This document shows positions 45,560-54,935 of a stretch of DNA of 59,968 nt, piece by piece (position 1 is the first letter of the stretch; every line of letters starts with the position of its first letter). Made by a program: the position numbers and the translations under genes. The stretch spans positions 1-59,968 of the forward strand of contig NZ_JANSHI010000016.1 of assembly GCF_047461615.1 (NCBI RefSeq). Direction: 5' to 3'. The notes below the pieces were generated by a model. It was not told the DNA's origin. It made no database searches and saw nothing but the letters and a program-made list of their open reading frames with translations. This stretch comes from Thermostichus sp047461615 (GTDB taxonomy: Bacteria; Cyanobacteriota; Cyanobacteriia; Thermostichales; Thermostichaceae).

Positions 45560-45962
45560 GCTTCCCAAGCCTTGCCGCTCTGAAAGACTTATACAACGCT
45601 GGACAAAAGCGGACTTTTGCTCCAGGTTGACGCTTTCTTCCTGCTTCCACGACCCGTAGCTAGTGGCAGAGTTTACCCCTACCACCCCGCCAGAGGGATC
45701 TCCACAGGCGTCACTTCCCCGCGAGCTGCAGGTAGGTGCTCCTTGCCCCCATAAGGCACACCGGCTAAAGACGGAGCCAACTTTAGCCTAGGCAAAGTGC
45801 CTACCAGAAAAGATGTACTCGCAAGCCTACTAGCTCAGCCCATCTCCGTCAAGGCAGGAGGTTGGTCATGCCACAAAGTGGCTGATTGTCCAGTGAATCA
45901 AGGACTAGAGGAGAGCCCTCGCCCTGGGATCCATTGAGGAAGTTGGAGGGGGCGCCGGGAAG
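45560..45962. other. Gap with no recognisable feature
   Basis: About 400 bases between the porin terminator and the old stop codon of the broken DUF6671 gene. I see no convincing reading frame, RNA gene or repeat here. Confidence 0.5.
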
Positions 45963-46800
45963 CTAGGGGTTACAAAAAGGGCACTAAGCCGGATCTGCCC
46001 AGGTCTCTGCCACAGGCTCGGTGTGGGTGTGGGAACAGCGAGCACAGCCATACACCCATGCCTTGGTTACAGGGGTAGGAGCGCCACACTGGCCGCAGGG
46101 CAAGCCTGCCAGGGGGCGGATGCGCCTAGCCGGGAGTGCCGCAGGCTGGGCAGAGGCTTTGGGCTTTGGCAATGAGGTTTTGGGTGGCTGCCGCGATGAC
46201 CTGCAGGCGGGTTGGGTTGTACAGGGCCCGCATGTCGGTTTCCAGGTGCAGCCCCTGCTGCCGGGCCAGCAGCTCCTCCACCACCTGCCTCAGGGTTGCT
46301 TCGTCTTGGATCCCTTTGTGGATAACTTGGGGGTTTTCCGGCTGGTCGAGGGCGATCAGGGCATGCTCGGGGAAACCGACTTTTTGGGCAAAGTCAAGCG
46401 CTTCCGCAAAACTTTGCACCCAGCGATGGCTGAAATTGGTTGGGGTACTTTCTGCATAGCCCACCAGCTCCAAGGGATCCGCGCCGGATTCAAAAACCTT
46501 GAGCATGACCCATTCCTGGTTCCAAGGCATCCAAGGGATCTGGGGATGGGGGCCGAAGGATCCCTCGCTGGCCAAAACCAAGGGGGCAGGGTAAGCTTGG
46601 CGGGCTCTCTCGATCTTTAGACGTAGGGTGTGAAGGGGATCCCCTGGCCGGGGGCGCTCCCGCGAGAAGGTGCCGAATTGGTCGGTGTCTAGAGGTATCA
46701 CCTGCACCTGGATCCCCAGATGCTCGGCCAAGAGAGGGGCAGTCACCTCCTCTTTGCGATGCAGGGTTGCCAAGTAGGCAATCCGAACCTTCCAGTCCAT
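45963..46800 (-). pseudogene. DUF6671-like gene broken by a frameshift and a nonsense codon
   Basis: The intact first part (46126-46800, 224 residues, MDWKVRIAYLATLHRKEEV...) ends abruptly after AQSLCPACGTPG. The expected zinc-ribbon tail continues in another frame (downstream of about 46126): GLPCGQCGAPTPVTKAW, then GCARCSHTHTEP and ETWADPA. There a TAG (45984-45986) interrupts, and the same frame continues CPFCNP before a final TAG at 45963-45965. From memory, family members end in a form like DP-x-YC-xx-CNP, so the TAG probably replaces a tyrosine codon. Two lesions in one tail suggest decay, though the truncated product could still be made. The conserved part resembles a soluble protein of unknown function. 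Confidence 0.75.
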
Positions 46801-46852
46801 AGAGGTGCTGCAAAAAGCCTACAGCTTTTGTCCTTGGGCAAGTCGAGATGGC

Positions 46853-48544
46853 TCAAACTAGGGGGCTGGGTTTTGCCGCCAAGCCCAAGTGGGCGACGGC
46901 CTCGGCCAAAGCGGCCTCTCGGCTTTCCACAAACCGCTCCGCCGGCAGGGGCAAACGTAGGCTTTCCAAGCGCTGCCGGATGCGGCCTCTGGCGCCGACA
47001 ATCCACACCTGTTTGCCGCGATCTAGGGCCTCGCGAATGGCATTTTCCAGGGAGAGGGTCGCCGAAACCCCCAGCATCGGCACATCTGATAGGTCCACCA
47101 CCAAAGCCTGGCAGGAGGCTACCGCCTGATATTGGCGGGAAATGGCCTGGGAAACCCCGAAGATCATCGGGCCGCTCAAGTAAAACAACAGCACCTGGCC
47201 GCGGCCCTGGCGCAGCAATTCCTTTTCCCGCGGGGTGAGGTCTACGGCATCGTCCGCATCGGTAATGGCTTTCACCTCTTCCGACTGAAGCTCGCTCAGG
47301 CGCTGGATGGTGAGCAAGTTGGCCACGAACACCCCCACTCCCACGGCGGCGATGAGATCCACAAACACGGTCATGAACATCACCCCGTACATAATGGCTG
47401 CCCCTTTGAGGGAGAGGCGGTGGGCCCGCTTCAGGAAGCTCCAGTCGAGGATGTCCACCCCCACCTTGAAAGCAATCCCCGCCAGCACGGCCATCGGGAT
47501 CCCTTGGGTCAGGGGAGCGGCAAACAGCACCACCATCAAAAGGATGAGGGCGCGGAGGATACCGGCCAAGGGAGTACGTCCCCCCGACTGGATATTTACC
47601 ACCGTGCCCATGGTGGCGCCGGCCCCCGGCAAGCCCCCCAGGAAGCCAGAGACCAGGTTGGCAATTCCCTGCCCAATCAGCTCTTGGTCAGAGTCGTGGC
47701 GGGTGCGCGTGAGGTTGTCGGCAATCACCGCCGTCAAGAGGGTATCGATGCAGCCCAGCATGCCCAGCACCACCCCGTCCAACACCAGGCTGGCCAAGGC
47801 AGCAAAGGGCAGCTGGGGCCATTGCACCTGCGGCAAGCCGGTGGGGATGGGGCCAATGCGCCGCAAATCCCAATCCGCCATGAACAAGCTGGCCACCAAC
47901 GTTCCCAACACCAGGGCCACCAGCTGGGGCGGCACCGCCCGCCGCCAAGGCTTGGGATAGCCAAAAAGGATTGCCAGCGTTAGCAGACCTAACCCCAGTT
48001 CCGGCACCTTGAGGTTGAGCAGGTAGGTCGGCAGGTTCCGCACGGCCCCAATGACTCCCCCCTGGCTAGCGTGGCCCAACAGCGGCGGGATCTGCAGCAA
48101 AATCATGATCCAGCCAATCCCCGACATAAAGCCAGAGATAACGCTATAGGGCATGAGGGTAATGTATTTGCCCAGCTTCAGGGATCCAAACAAGATCTGA
48201 AACAGGCCCCCCAGCATGACCACCGTGAAGGCCGGCGCCAGCCCCTGCTCGGGATAGCGGGCGGTAACCTTGGCAATGACTGCTGTCATCATCACCGTCA
48301 TCGGCCCGGTGGGCTCGGAGATGAGGGTGGGGGTACCGCCGAACAGGGCCGCAAAAAAGCCCACACACACCGCCCCGTAAAGACCTGCCACTGGCCCCGC
48401 CCCGGAAGCCACTCCAAAGGCTAGGGCCATTGGCAAGGACACAATTGCCGTCGTCAGGCCACCGAAGAGATCCCCGCGCCAGTTTTCTAGACTTAGACGC
48501 TGACGCCAGCCCCTTAGAAGATTGCCTCCGCCAGCCTGTACCAT
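46853..48544 (-). CDS. bicA: BicA-type SulP bicarbonate transporter
   Basis: Sodium-dependent low-affinity bicarbonate uptake of the SulP family, part of the carbon-concentrating mechanism. Seen: RGDLFGGLTTAIVSLPMALA, FFAALFGGTPTLISEPTGPM, LGCIDTLLTAVIADNLTRT, GATMGTVVNIQSGGRTPLAG and a C-terminal STAS domain (about 430-550, VLLFYLSGPMIFGVSQAI). These blocks closely match what I recall of BicA from Synechococcus PCC 7002, including DWSFLKRAH. Length 563 is typical. Sulfate transport by a related SulP remains possible, but the bicarbonate assignment is much better supported. Confidence 0.9.
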   Translation of the reverse strand: MVQAGGGNLLRGWRQRLSLENWRGDLFGGLTTAIVSLPMALAFGVASGAGPVAGLYGAVCVGFFAALFGGTPTLISEPTGPMTVMMTAVIAKVTARYPEQGLAPAFTVVMLGGLFQILFGSLKLGKYITLMPYSVISGFMSGIGWIMILLQIPPLLGHASQGGVIGAVRNLPTYLLNLKVPELGLGLLTLAILFGYPKPWRRAVPPQLVALVLGTLVASLFMADWDLRRIGPIPTGLPQVQWPQLPFAALASLVLDGVVLGMLGCIDTLLTAVIADNLTRTRHDSDQELIGQGIANLVSGFLGGLPGAGATMGTVVNIQSGGRTPLAGILRALILLMVVLFAAPLTQGIPMAVLAGIAFKVGVDILDWSFLKRAHRLSLKGAAIMYGVMFMTVFVDLIAAVGVGVFVANLLTIQRLSELQSEEVKAITDADDAVDLTPREKELLRQGRGQVLLFYLSGPMIFGVSQAISRQYQAVASCQALVVDLSDVPMLGVSATLSLENAIREALDRGKQVWIVGARGRIRQRLESLRLPLPAERFVESREAALAEAVAHLGLAAKPSPLV

Positions 48545-48741
48545 ACCTTGCCACTCTCAACGCTATAGGCAGCCTATCATTGAGGGTTACCCTAAGGCTA
48601 AGTTAGAGAATAGACTTTTACCTATGAACTTCTTCAGGGATCCCCGAGCAGCCCCGGCGGGAAGCTCCTCACAAGGCCGATGGTAGACTGAGAGTAGGGC
48701 TACCTTGCCTGCGTCAAGCTAACTGGCATTCTTCCCACCCC

Positions 48742-51273
48742 ATGAGCGACAACGAGTTGGCCGCGCGCATCATCTCCACTGACCTGCAGCGGGAGATGAC
48801 GCAGTCCTACCTGGAATACGCCATGAGCGTTATTGTCGGGAGGGCTTTGCCAGACGCGCGGGATGGCCTCAAGCCGGTGCATCGTCGCATCCTCTATGCC
48901 ATGTACGAGTTGGGCCTGACGGCGGATCGGCCCTTTCGCAAGTGCGCTCGGGTGGTGGGGGATGTAATCGGGAAATACCATCCCCACGGGGATCAGGCGG
49001 TTTACGAGGCCCTGGTGCGCATGGCCCAGGATTTCTCCATGCGGGAGCGCCTGGTGGATGGACACGGCAACTTCGGCTCCATTGACAACGATCCGCCAGC
49101 GGCCATGCGCTACACCGAGTGCCGCCTCACGGCCTTTGCCCAAGAAGCCCTGCTGCAGGACCTCGACGCCAACACCGTTGACTTTGTCGACAACTATGAC
49201 GGATCCCAGCAGGAGCCACTGGTGCTGCCGGCGCGGATCCCGCAGTTGCTGCTGAACGGCTCTTCCGGTATTGCCGTGGGCATGGCCACCAACATTCCCC
49301 CCCACAACCTGGGAGAGCTGGTGGACGGCCTGATTGCCCTCATCGAAAACCCCAACCTGAGCAGCCTGGAGTTAATGCAGTGGATCCCCGGGCCAGATTT
49401 TCCCACGGGCGGGCTGATCCTGGGCCAGGAGGGCATCCGCGAAGCCTACGCCACCGGGCACGGCTCCATCACGCTGCGCGGCGTGGCCACCATCGAAACC
49501 CTCGAGCAGCCGGGCCGGCCAGCGCGAGAGGCCATTGTCATCACCGAGCTGCCCTACCAGACCAACAAGGCAGCCATGATTGAAAAAATTGCCGAGTTGG
49601 TTAATGAGAAAAAACTGGAGGGCATTGCCGACATCCGCGACGAGAGCGACCGCAGGGGCATGCGGGTAGTCATTGAGCTGAAGCGGGATGCCCAGCCCCA
49701 GGTGGTGCTCAACAACCTCTACAAACAGACCCCCCTGCAGACCAGCTTTGGGGTCAACATGCTGGCCATCCTCAACGGCAGGCCCTGCACCTTGACGTTG
49801 CGGGACGCGCTCCAGACTTTTCTGGACTTTCGGGTAGAGCTCATCGAGCGGCGCACCCGCCACGAGCTGCAGAAAGCCGAGGAGCGAGCTCACCTGTTGC
49901 AGGGGTACCTTGTGGCTTTGGGGCAGCTGGATCGGGTCATTGCTCTCATTCGGGAAGCAGCTGATCCTGCCACCGCCCGCGCCGAGCTGCAGAGCCAACT
50001 GGGGCTAAGTGAAGTGCAGGCCGAAGGCATCCTCCAAATGCAACTGCGCCGCCTCACGGCCCTGGAAGCCGAGAAGATCCAGGCCGAACACGAGGACTTG
50101 CTGCGGCAAATTGCCGATTTGCGGGACATTCTCACCCGGCGGGAACGGGTGATGCAGATTATCCGCGAGGAGCTGTTGCAGCTCAAAGCCCGCTTTGGGA
50201 GCCCGCGCCGCTCCCGCTTTTGCCTGGAGGACGGTGAGCTGGAGGTGGCCGATCTCATCGAAAACCGCGAGACGGTCATCTTCCTCACGGAACAGGGCTA
50301 CATCAAGCGCATGGATCTCGAAGAGTTTCGGGTGCAAGGACGAGCCACCCGCGGCAAGGCTGGCGCCCGCATCAAAGAAGACGATGCCATTGCCCAATTT
50401 TTTGCCTGTTGCAGCCACGACACCCTTCTCTTTTTCACCAATCGGGGGGTGGCCTATACTCTGCCCGCCTACCAGATCCCCCAAGGGAGCCGCACCGCCC
50501 GTGGCAGTGCCATTGTCCAGTTGCTGCCGCTGAGCCGGGAAGAGCGGGTTACCTCGATGGTGCCCGTAGGCGAGTTTAGCGAGGACGAATACCTGGTGAT
50601 GCTCACGCGCAGGGGGTACATCAAAAAAACGGCCCTCAGCGCCTTTGCCAACGTTCGCTCCAATGGCCTGATTGCCATTTCTCTTGAAGAAGGTGACGAG
50701 TTGTGCTGGGTGCGCCGTGCCCGCCCGGCTGACGACGTGGTCATGGCAACTCGCCAGGGCATGGGCATTCGCTTCCGGGCTGACGACGAGCAACTGCGTC
50801 CCCTGGGGCGGCCGGCTCGCGGTGTGCGGGCCATTACCCTCAACGCCGGCGACGCCATCGTCAGCATGGATATTCTCTCTGCCGAGTCGGTGAGGGCTGC
50901 TGAGCAAGAGGGAGAGCGGCTAGCCAATCCCTGGGTGCTGGTCATCACCAAGGAAGGTCGGGGCAAGCGCTTGGCCATTGACCATTTCCGCCAGCAAAAC
51001 CGTGGCGGCAAGGGGGTGATCGCCACCAAGTTCCGCCAGGCGTCGGATGAGCTGGCGGCTCTGCGCATCGTCAATGCCGAGGACGAGATCCTCTTGGTTA
51101 CTGCCAGGGGCATGGTCATGCGCCAGCTGGCCAAGGCCATTCCTGCCCAGTCGCGCGAGGCAACGGGTGTGCTGGTTCAGCGCCTGGATCCCGAGGACAA
51201 CATCGTCGGGGTAACCGTGGTGCCGGCCTCATTTGTCGGGGATCCCTCGCCCTTAAGCTCCGGCTGCTCTTAG
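48742..51273 (+). CDS. gyrA: DNA gyrase subunit A
   Basis: Breakage-reunion subunit of gyrase, which introduces negative supercoils. Seen: SYLEYAMSVIVGRALPDARDGLKPVHRRIL, here as the family opening from about residue 20; GDVIGKYHPHGDQAVYEALV; the catalytic tyrosine in AAMRYTECRLT (about 120); and the C-terminal beta-pinwheel. The GyrA box reads QNRGGKG, one change from QRRGGKG, so this is gyrase rather than topoisomerase IV. Length 843; there is no long acidic tail. Upstream lies a 197-base divergent gap from bicA. Confidence 0.95.
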   Translation: MSDNELAARIISTDLQREMTQSYLEYAMSVIVGRALPDARDGLKPVHRRILYAMYELGLTADRPFRKCARVVGDVIGKYHPHGDQAVYEALVRMAQDFSMRERLVDGHGNFGSIDNDPPAAMRYTECRLTAFAQEALLQDLDANTVDFVDNYDGSQQEPLVLPARIPQLLLNGSSGIAVGMATNIPPHNLGELVDGLIALIENPNLSSLELMQWIPGPDFPTGGLILGQEGIREAYATGHGSITLRGVATIETLEQPGRPAREAIVITELPYQTNKAAMIEKIAELVNEKKLEGIADIRDESDRRGMRVVIELKRDAQPQVVLNNLYKQTPLQTSFGVNMLAILNGRPCTLTLRDALQTFLDFRVELIERRTRHELQKAEERAHLLQGYLVALGQLDRVIALIREAADPATARAELQSQLGLSEVQAEGILQMQLRRLTALEAEKIQAEHEDLLRQIADLRDILTRRERVMQIIREELLQLKARFGSPRRSRFCLEDGELEVADLIENRETVIFLTEQGYIKRMDLEEFRVQGRATRGKAGARIKEDDAIAQFFACCSHDTLLFFTNRGVAYTLPAYQIPQGSRTARGSAIVQLLPLSREERVTSMVPVGEFSEDEYLVMLTRRGYIKKTALSAFANVRSNGLIAISLEEGDELCWVRRARPADDVVMATRQGMGIRFRADDEQLRPLGRPARGVRAITLNAGDAIVSMDILSAESVRAAEQEGERLANPWVLVITKEGRGKRLAIDHFRQQNRGGKGVIATKFRQASDELAALRIVNAEDEILLVTARGMVMRQLAKAIPAQSREATGVLVQRLDPEDNIVGVTVVPASFVGDPSPLSSGCS

Positions 51274-51439
51274 GTACGGCATTTGCCGCCTCAAAAGGGT
51301 GGGATCCCGTACCGAGGGCGGCAAGGTGTAGGTGGTAAGCTGGGCGTAGCCCAAATTGGGGGAGCGGCAAGAGCCTGACGGATCAGGCAAGCCATCCCGT
51401 TGGGCTTTAGTTGCTGTGTTTGGGGAGCTTGGTAACTCC

Positions 51440-51835
51440 ATGTCCAGCCCAATCAACTTCATTCCTGGCTTTGAGGCTGTGCCAACGCCTAGCCCCAACA
51501 ACCGGCTCTGGCAATACCTGCAGGCGCAGGATCCCAGCGTTTTTCAGGATATTGCCCGCAATTCTTCTCCAGAAGTGCTAGAGATCTTGGGCTATAACAT
51601 CCGCAGCCTGCTGGGCAGTCTGCCGTCCGACCAATTTGGCGTTCAAATCGTTACCAACCGTGAAAGTTTGGCAAAGATGCTCTCTGGAGCGATGATGGGG
51701 GGCTATTTTCTGCGGGTGATGGAGCAGCGCCTGGCCCTGGAGCAGTCTTTGGGCAACTCACCCGCTGCCATCGACGCCTCCCAGGCCTCCAGCGCGGATC
51801 AACCTTCGCCAGCAGAAGGCGAAAGCGCTCAGTAG
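51440..51835 (+). CDS. DUF760-family protein
   Basis: A 131-residue protein of the DUF760 family found in cyanobacteria and plants; function unknown. Seen: NRLWQYLQAQDPSVFQDIAR, SPEVLEILGYNIRSLLGSLP and SREN-like NRESLAKMLSGAMMGGYFLR, ending VMEQRLALEQ plus a low-complexity Ser/Ala tail. The ATG at 51440 (MSSPINFIPGF) is chosen; the preceding in-frame codons from 51356 look non-coding. Confidence 0.85.
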   Translation: MSSPINFIPGFEAVPTPSPNNRLWQYLQAQDPSVFQDIARNSSPEVLEILGYNIRSLLGSLPSDQFGVQIVTNRESLAKMLSGAMMGGYFLRVMEQRLALEQSLGNSPAAIDASQASSADQPSPAEGESAQ

Positions 51836-51849
51836 CCGGGGGCTAGGCT

Positions 51850-53052
51850 TTGTCGGCCTGCAGCCCAGTCCACCCTCTGGTGCCACCAAGGACAGTCAAG
51901 GTATCCCAGCTCAGCCGCCCGCTGCGGCGAATTTTAGTCTGCCCGGATAGCTTCAAGGGATCCCTGACGGCTAAGGCCGCCGCAGAGAGCATCTCCCGGG
52001 GCCTCCGCCAGGTCTTGCCCGAGGCGGAGGTGGAGCTGCTCCCCTTAGCCGATGGGGGAGAGGGCACGCTGGAAGTATGGCTAGCGGCGCTAGGGGGCGA
52101 GAAGAAAGGCCTATGGGTTACTGGCCCCCTAGGGGATCCCGTCTGGGCCGAGTACGGGGTGGCAGGGAAGCGGGCGCTGCTGGAAATAGCCCAGGTGGCG
52201 GGCCTAACCTTACTGCCTCCCGAGCGGCGGGATCCTACCCGCACCACCACCTACGGTCTGGGGGAGCTGGTGCGGGTTGCCTGTCGGGAGCCCGTTGCCG
52301 AGATCTGGATAGGCCTGGGGGGATCCGCCACCGTGGATGCAGGAGCAGGCATGGCCCAGGCCTTGGGCTATCGCCTCTTGGATGAAGCGGGGGATCCTCT
52401 TGCCTGGGGCGGGGGAGAGTTGGCCCGGCTGGCACGCATCGAGCCACCTGAGCAGCCGGTCTGGCAGGGCAAGCGCATCCGCGGCCTCTGCGACGTGCAA
52501 AATCCCCTCACCGGCCCGCTGGGGGCAGCCGCCGTCTTTGCCCCCCAGAAGGGAGCCACCCCCCAGCAGGTGCAGCAATTGGAGCAAGCGCTACAGCGCT
52601 GGGCTGAAGTGGTCAAGCGCGACCTGGGTCGAGCGGTGGAGGGGATCCCTGGTGCTGGCGCTGCCGGTGGGTTAGGAGCAGGGCTGGTGGCCTTTTTGGG
52701 GGCCACCCTCGAGTCCGGGATCCAGCTTTTGGCTCAGCAGTTGAACCTGGCGGAGCGCATCCGCCGCTCTGATCTCGTGGTCACCGGCGAGGGCCGCTTT
52801 GACGAACAAAGCACCATGGGCAAAGTGGTAGGGGTGGTGCTGCAGCAGGCTAGGGCAGCCCAGAAGCCTCTCTTGATTCTCTGTGGCCAGGCCTCCCTTG
52901 CCGCCCGAGCCAACTTGGCAGTCCAGTCCCACCCCATCCGGGTAGGCGCTCTCTGTGACTGGATCCCGGATGTAGCTGAAGCCCAGCGCCAGGCCAGCCA
53001 TTACCTAGAGCAGCTGGCTGCTCAAGAGTTGCGGGCCTTTTGCCAGCTATAA
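51850..53052 (+). CDS. Glycerate kinase (GlxK/GarK family)
   Basis: Phosphorylates glycerate, which in cyanobacteria fits photorespiratory salvage of glycolate. Seen: RRILVCPDSFKGSLTAKAA, LLPLADGGEGTLEVWL, EIWIGLGGSATVDAGAGMAQ, RGLCDVQNPLTGPLGAA and DLVVTGEGRFDEQSTMGKV, all hallmarks of the type I glycerate kinase family. Length 400 if the TTG at 51850 is used; a GTG at 51880 is another possible start, and the first 25 residues are not conserved. The psb28 promoter candidate lies inside its last codons. Confidence 0.92.
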   Translation: MSACSPVHPLVPPRTVKVSQLSRPLRRILVCPDSFKGSLTAKAAAESISRGLRQVLPEAEVELLPLADGGEGTLEVWLAALGGEKKGLWVTGPLGDPVWAEYGVAGKRALLEIAQVAGLTLLPPERRDPTRTTTYGLGELVRVACREPVAEIWIGLGGSATVDAGAGMAQALGYRLLDEAGDPLAWGGGELARLARIEPPEQPVWQGKRIRGLCDVQNPLTGPLGAAAVFAPQKGATPQQVQQLEQALQRWAEVVKRDLGRAVEGIPGAGAAGGLGAGLVAFLGATLESGIQLLAQQLNLAERIRRSDLVVTGEGRFDEQSTMGKVVGVVLQQARAAQKPLLILCGQASLAARANLAVQSHPIRVGALCDWIPDVAEAQRQASHYLEQLAAQELRAFCQL

Positions 53053-53053
53053 T
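53048..53053 (+). promoter_or_regulatory. Perfect -10 box TATAAT upstream of psb28
   Basis: TATAAT spans the last two codons of the glycerate kinase gene (its stop TAA lies within it), 25 bases before the psb28 ATG. The best -35 candidates are weak, so it may depend on an activator. It implies psb28 has its own short-leader transcript. Confidence 0.5.
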
Positions 53054-53078
53054 GCTTGAATCGTAACTCTAGGAAGCC

Positions 53079-53393
53079 ATGGCCAGAATTGAGTTTTCTC
53101 CCGGCATCGAGGAAGTACCCACCCAGGTACGGCTGCTGAAATCCAAAACTGGCAGCCGGGGATCTGCCATTTTTCGCTTCGAGGAGTTGAAGACAGATAC
53201 GCAAAACATCCTCGGCATGCGGATGATTGACGAAGAGGGGGAGCTAACTACCCGCAACATCACGGCCAAGTTCCTCAACGGGGAATTCAAAGCCCTGGAG
53301 GTAGTCTACGACATGGAAACCGAAGCCGAGTGGGAGCGCTTCCTGCGCTTTATGGAGCGCTTCTCGGCAACTCACCAGATGGGCAGGGCCTAA
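53079..53393 (+). CDS. psb28: Photosystem II assembly protein Psb28
   Basis: Binds the cytoplasmic face of PSII assembly intermediates (RC47) and is involved in PSII and chlorophyll-protein biogenesis. Seen: IEFSPGIEEVPTQVRLLKSK, GSAIFRFEELKTD, GMRMIDEEGELTTRNITAKF and FLRFMERFSATHQMG. Length 104. Its TAA overlaps the stop of the convergent gatA gene by four bases. Confidence 0.96.
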   Translation: MARIEFSPGIEEVPTQVRLLKSKTGSRGSAIFRFEELKTDTQNILGMRMIDEEGELTTRNITAKFLNGEFKALEVVYDMETEAEWERFLRFMERFSATHQMGRA

Positions 53394-54889
53394 ATTCTGC
53401 TGGGCTGGTGTTGGGCTTTGAATCCCTTCGCCTCTTCAACCGAGGGCCGCGCTAGCGGGGGGCGGCGCTTGTGCCAGTCAGTGCTCTGCTCGTAGGCATA
53501 GGCCACCCGCAGCACCTTGCTCTCTTGCAAGACGTTGCCGATGATCTGCAGGCCAATGGGCAGGCCGTCGGCAAAGCCACAGGGCAAGCTTAGCGCTGGC
53601 AAGCCCGCCAAATTGACGGGGATTGTCATCAGGTCGCACAGGTACATGCTCAAAGGATCCGCCCGCTCCCCCGCTTTGAAGGCTGGCGTGGGGGTGGTGG
53701 GGCTGACCAATACGTCCACCTTCTCAAAAGCCCTGAGGAAATCCTGCTTGATTAGGGTGCGCACCTTTTGAGCTTTTAGGTAATAGGCGTCGTAGTAGCC
53801 GGCTGAGAGGGCATAGGTGCCAAGCATAATGCGCCGCTTCACCTCCGGCCCAAAGCCACGGGCGCGCGTCTTGCCATACATAGCCAAGAGGGAGTCGGCA
53901 GGCTCCCGCAGGCCGTACTTGACCCCGTCGTAGCGGGCCAGATTGGAAGAAGCTTCCGAAGGGGCAATGATGTAATAGGTAGCCAGGCCATAGCGAAAGC
54001 TAGGACAGTCGATCTCCAGGATCTCGGCCCCCAGCTCCTCTAGGTGTTGGATGGCCGCTTGCACGGCAGCGCGCGTCTCTTCCCCACACCCTTCTCCCAG
54101 CAGGTCGCGGATGACTCCGATCTTGAAGCCTTTGATCTCGGGGATCAGGGCCTGGCTATAGTCCGGGATCTCCACCCTAAGGCTAGTGGAGTCCAGAGGG
54201 TCGTGGCCAGCAATCCCCTGCAGCAGCAGGGCCACGTCCTCCACCGTGCGCCCAAAGGGCCCCACCTGATCCAAAGACGAGGCAAAGGCCACTAGCCCAT
54301 AGCGGGAGACCAGCCCATAGGTAGGCTTAAGGCCGACCACGCCACAAAAAGCTGCCGGCTGGCGGATCGATCCCCCCGTATCGGACCCCAAGGCCACCAC
54401 CGCTTGGTCTGCCGCCACCGCTGCTGCCGACCCCCCCGAGGATCCCCCCGGCACCCGCGTCAGATCCCAGGGGTTGGCCGTGCGCTGAAAGGCCGAGTTT
54501 TCCGTGGAGCTGCCCATGGCAAACTCGTCCAGATTGGTCTTGCCGACCATCACCATGCCGGCTGCTGCCAGCCGCGCCGTCACCGTCGACTCGTAGGGTG
54601 GAATGAACCCCTCCAGGATCCTGGAAGCGCAGGTGGTGCGGATCCCTTGGGTACAGAGGTTGTCCTTGACAGCCAAGGGGATCCCGGCCAAAGGGCCGAT
54701 CTCCTCCCCGGCGCGGATGCGGGCGTCCACGGCTCTAGCTTGTTGCAGGGCCAGCTCCTCCGTGACGGTAATGAAGCTCTTAAGCTGCGGCTCCAGTTGG
54801 TGCAGGCGATCTAGGTATTCGCGGGCAATCTCCTCGGCAGAGCGCTCTTTGGCTACCAACTGGCGGTGGAGGGTGCGGATGACAGACAT
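53390..54889 (-). CDS. gatA: Aspartyl/glutamyl-tRNA(Asn/Gln) amidotransferase subunit A
   Basis: Amidase subunit of GatCAB, which supplies ammonia to convert Glu-tRNA-Gln to Gln-tRNA-Gln. Seen: the amidase catalytic triad, lysine in GIPLAVKDNLC (about 79), serines in PGGSSGGSAAAVAADQA and ALGSDTGGSIRQPAAFCG (about 150-182), and LKPTYGLVSRYGLVAFASS. Length 499 is slightly long because of a charged C-terminal tail. gatB and gatC are not nearby. A coiled-coil gene precedes it by 46 bases on the same strand. Confidence 0.97.
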   Translation of the reverse strand: MSVIRTLHRQLVAKERSAEEIAREYLDRLHQLEPQLKSFITVTEELALQQARAVDARIRAGEEIGPLAGIPLAVKDNLCTQGIRTTCASRILEGFIPPYESTVTARLAAAGMVMVGKTNLDEFAMGSSTENSAFQRTANPWDLTRVPGGSSGGSAAAVAADQAVVALGSDTGGSIRQPAAFCGVVGLKPTYGLVSRYGLVAFASSLDQVGPFGRTVEDVALLLQGIAGHDPLDSTSLRVEIPDYSQALIPEIKGFKIGVIRDLLGEGCGEETRAAVQAAIQHLEELGAEILEIDCPSFRYGLATYYIIAPSEASSNLARYDGVKYGLREPADSLLAMYGKTRARGFGPEVKRRIMLGTYALSAGYYDAYYLKAQKVRTLIKQDFLRAFEKVDVLVSPTTPTPAFKAGERADPLSMYLCDLMTIPVNLAGLPALSLPCGFADGLPIGLQIIGNVLQESKVLRVAYAYEQSTDWHKRRPPLARPSVEEAKGFKAQHQPSRI

Positions 54890-54935
54890 GGACCAACTCG
54901 TAAAGGAAGGGCAAATGCCAATTGGAGGGCTTGGG

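Noticed and set aside
46853..48544. Sulfate permease as the product
   Set aside because: Multiple blocks match BicA bicarbonate carriers closely; generic SulP sulfate transport is the weaker call.
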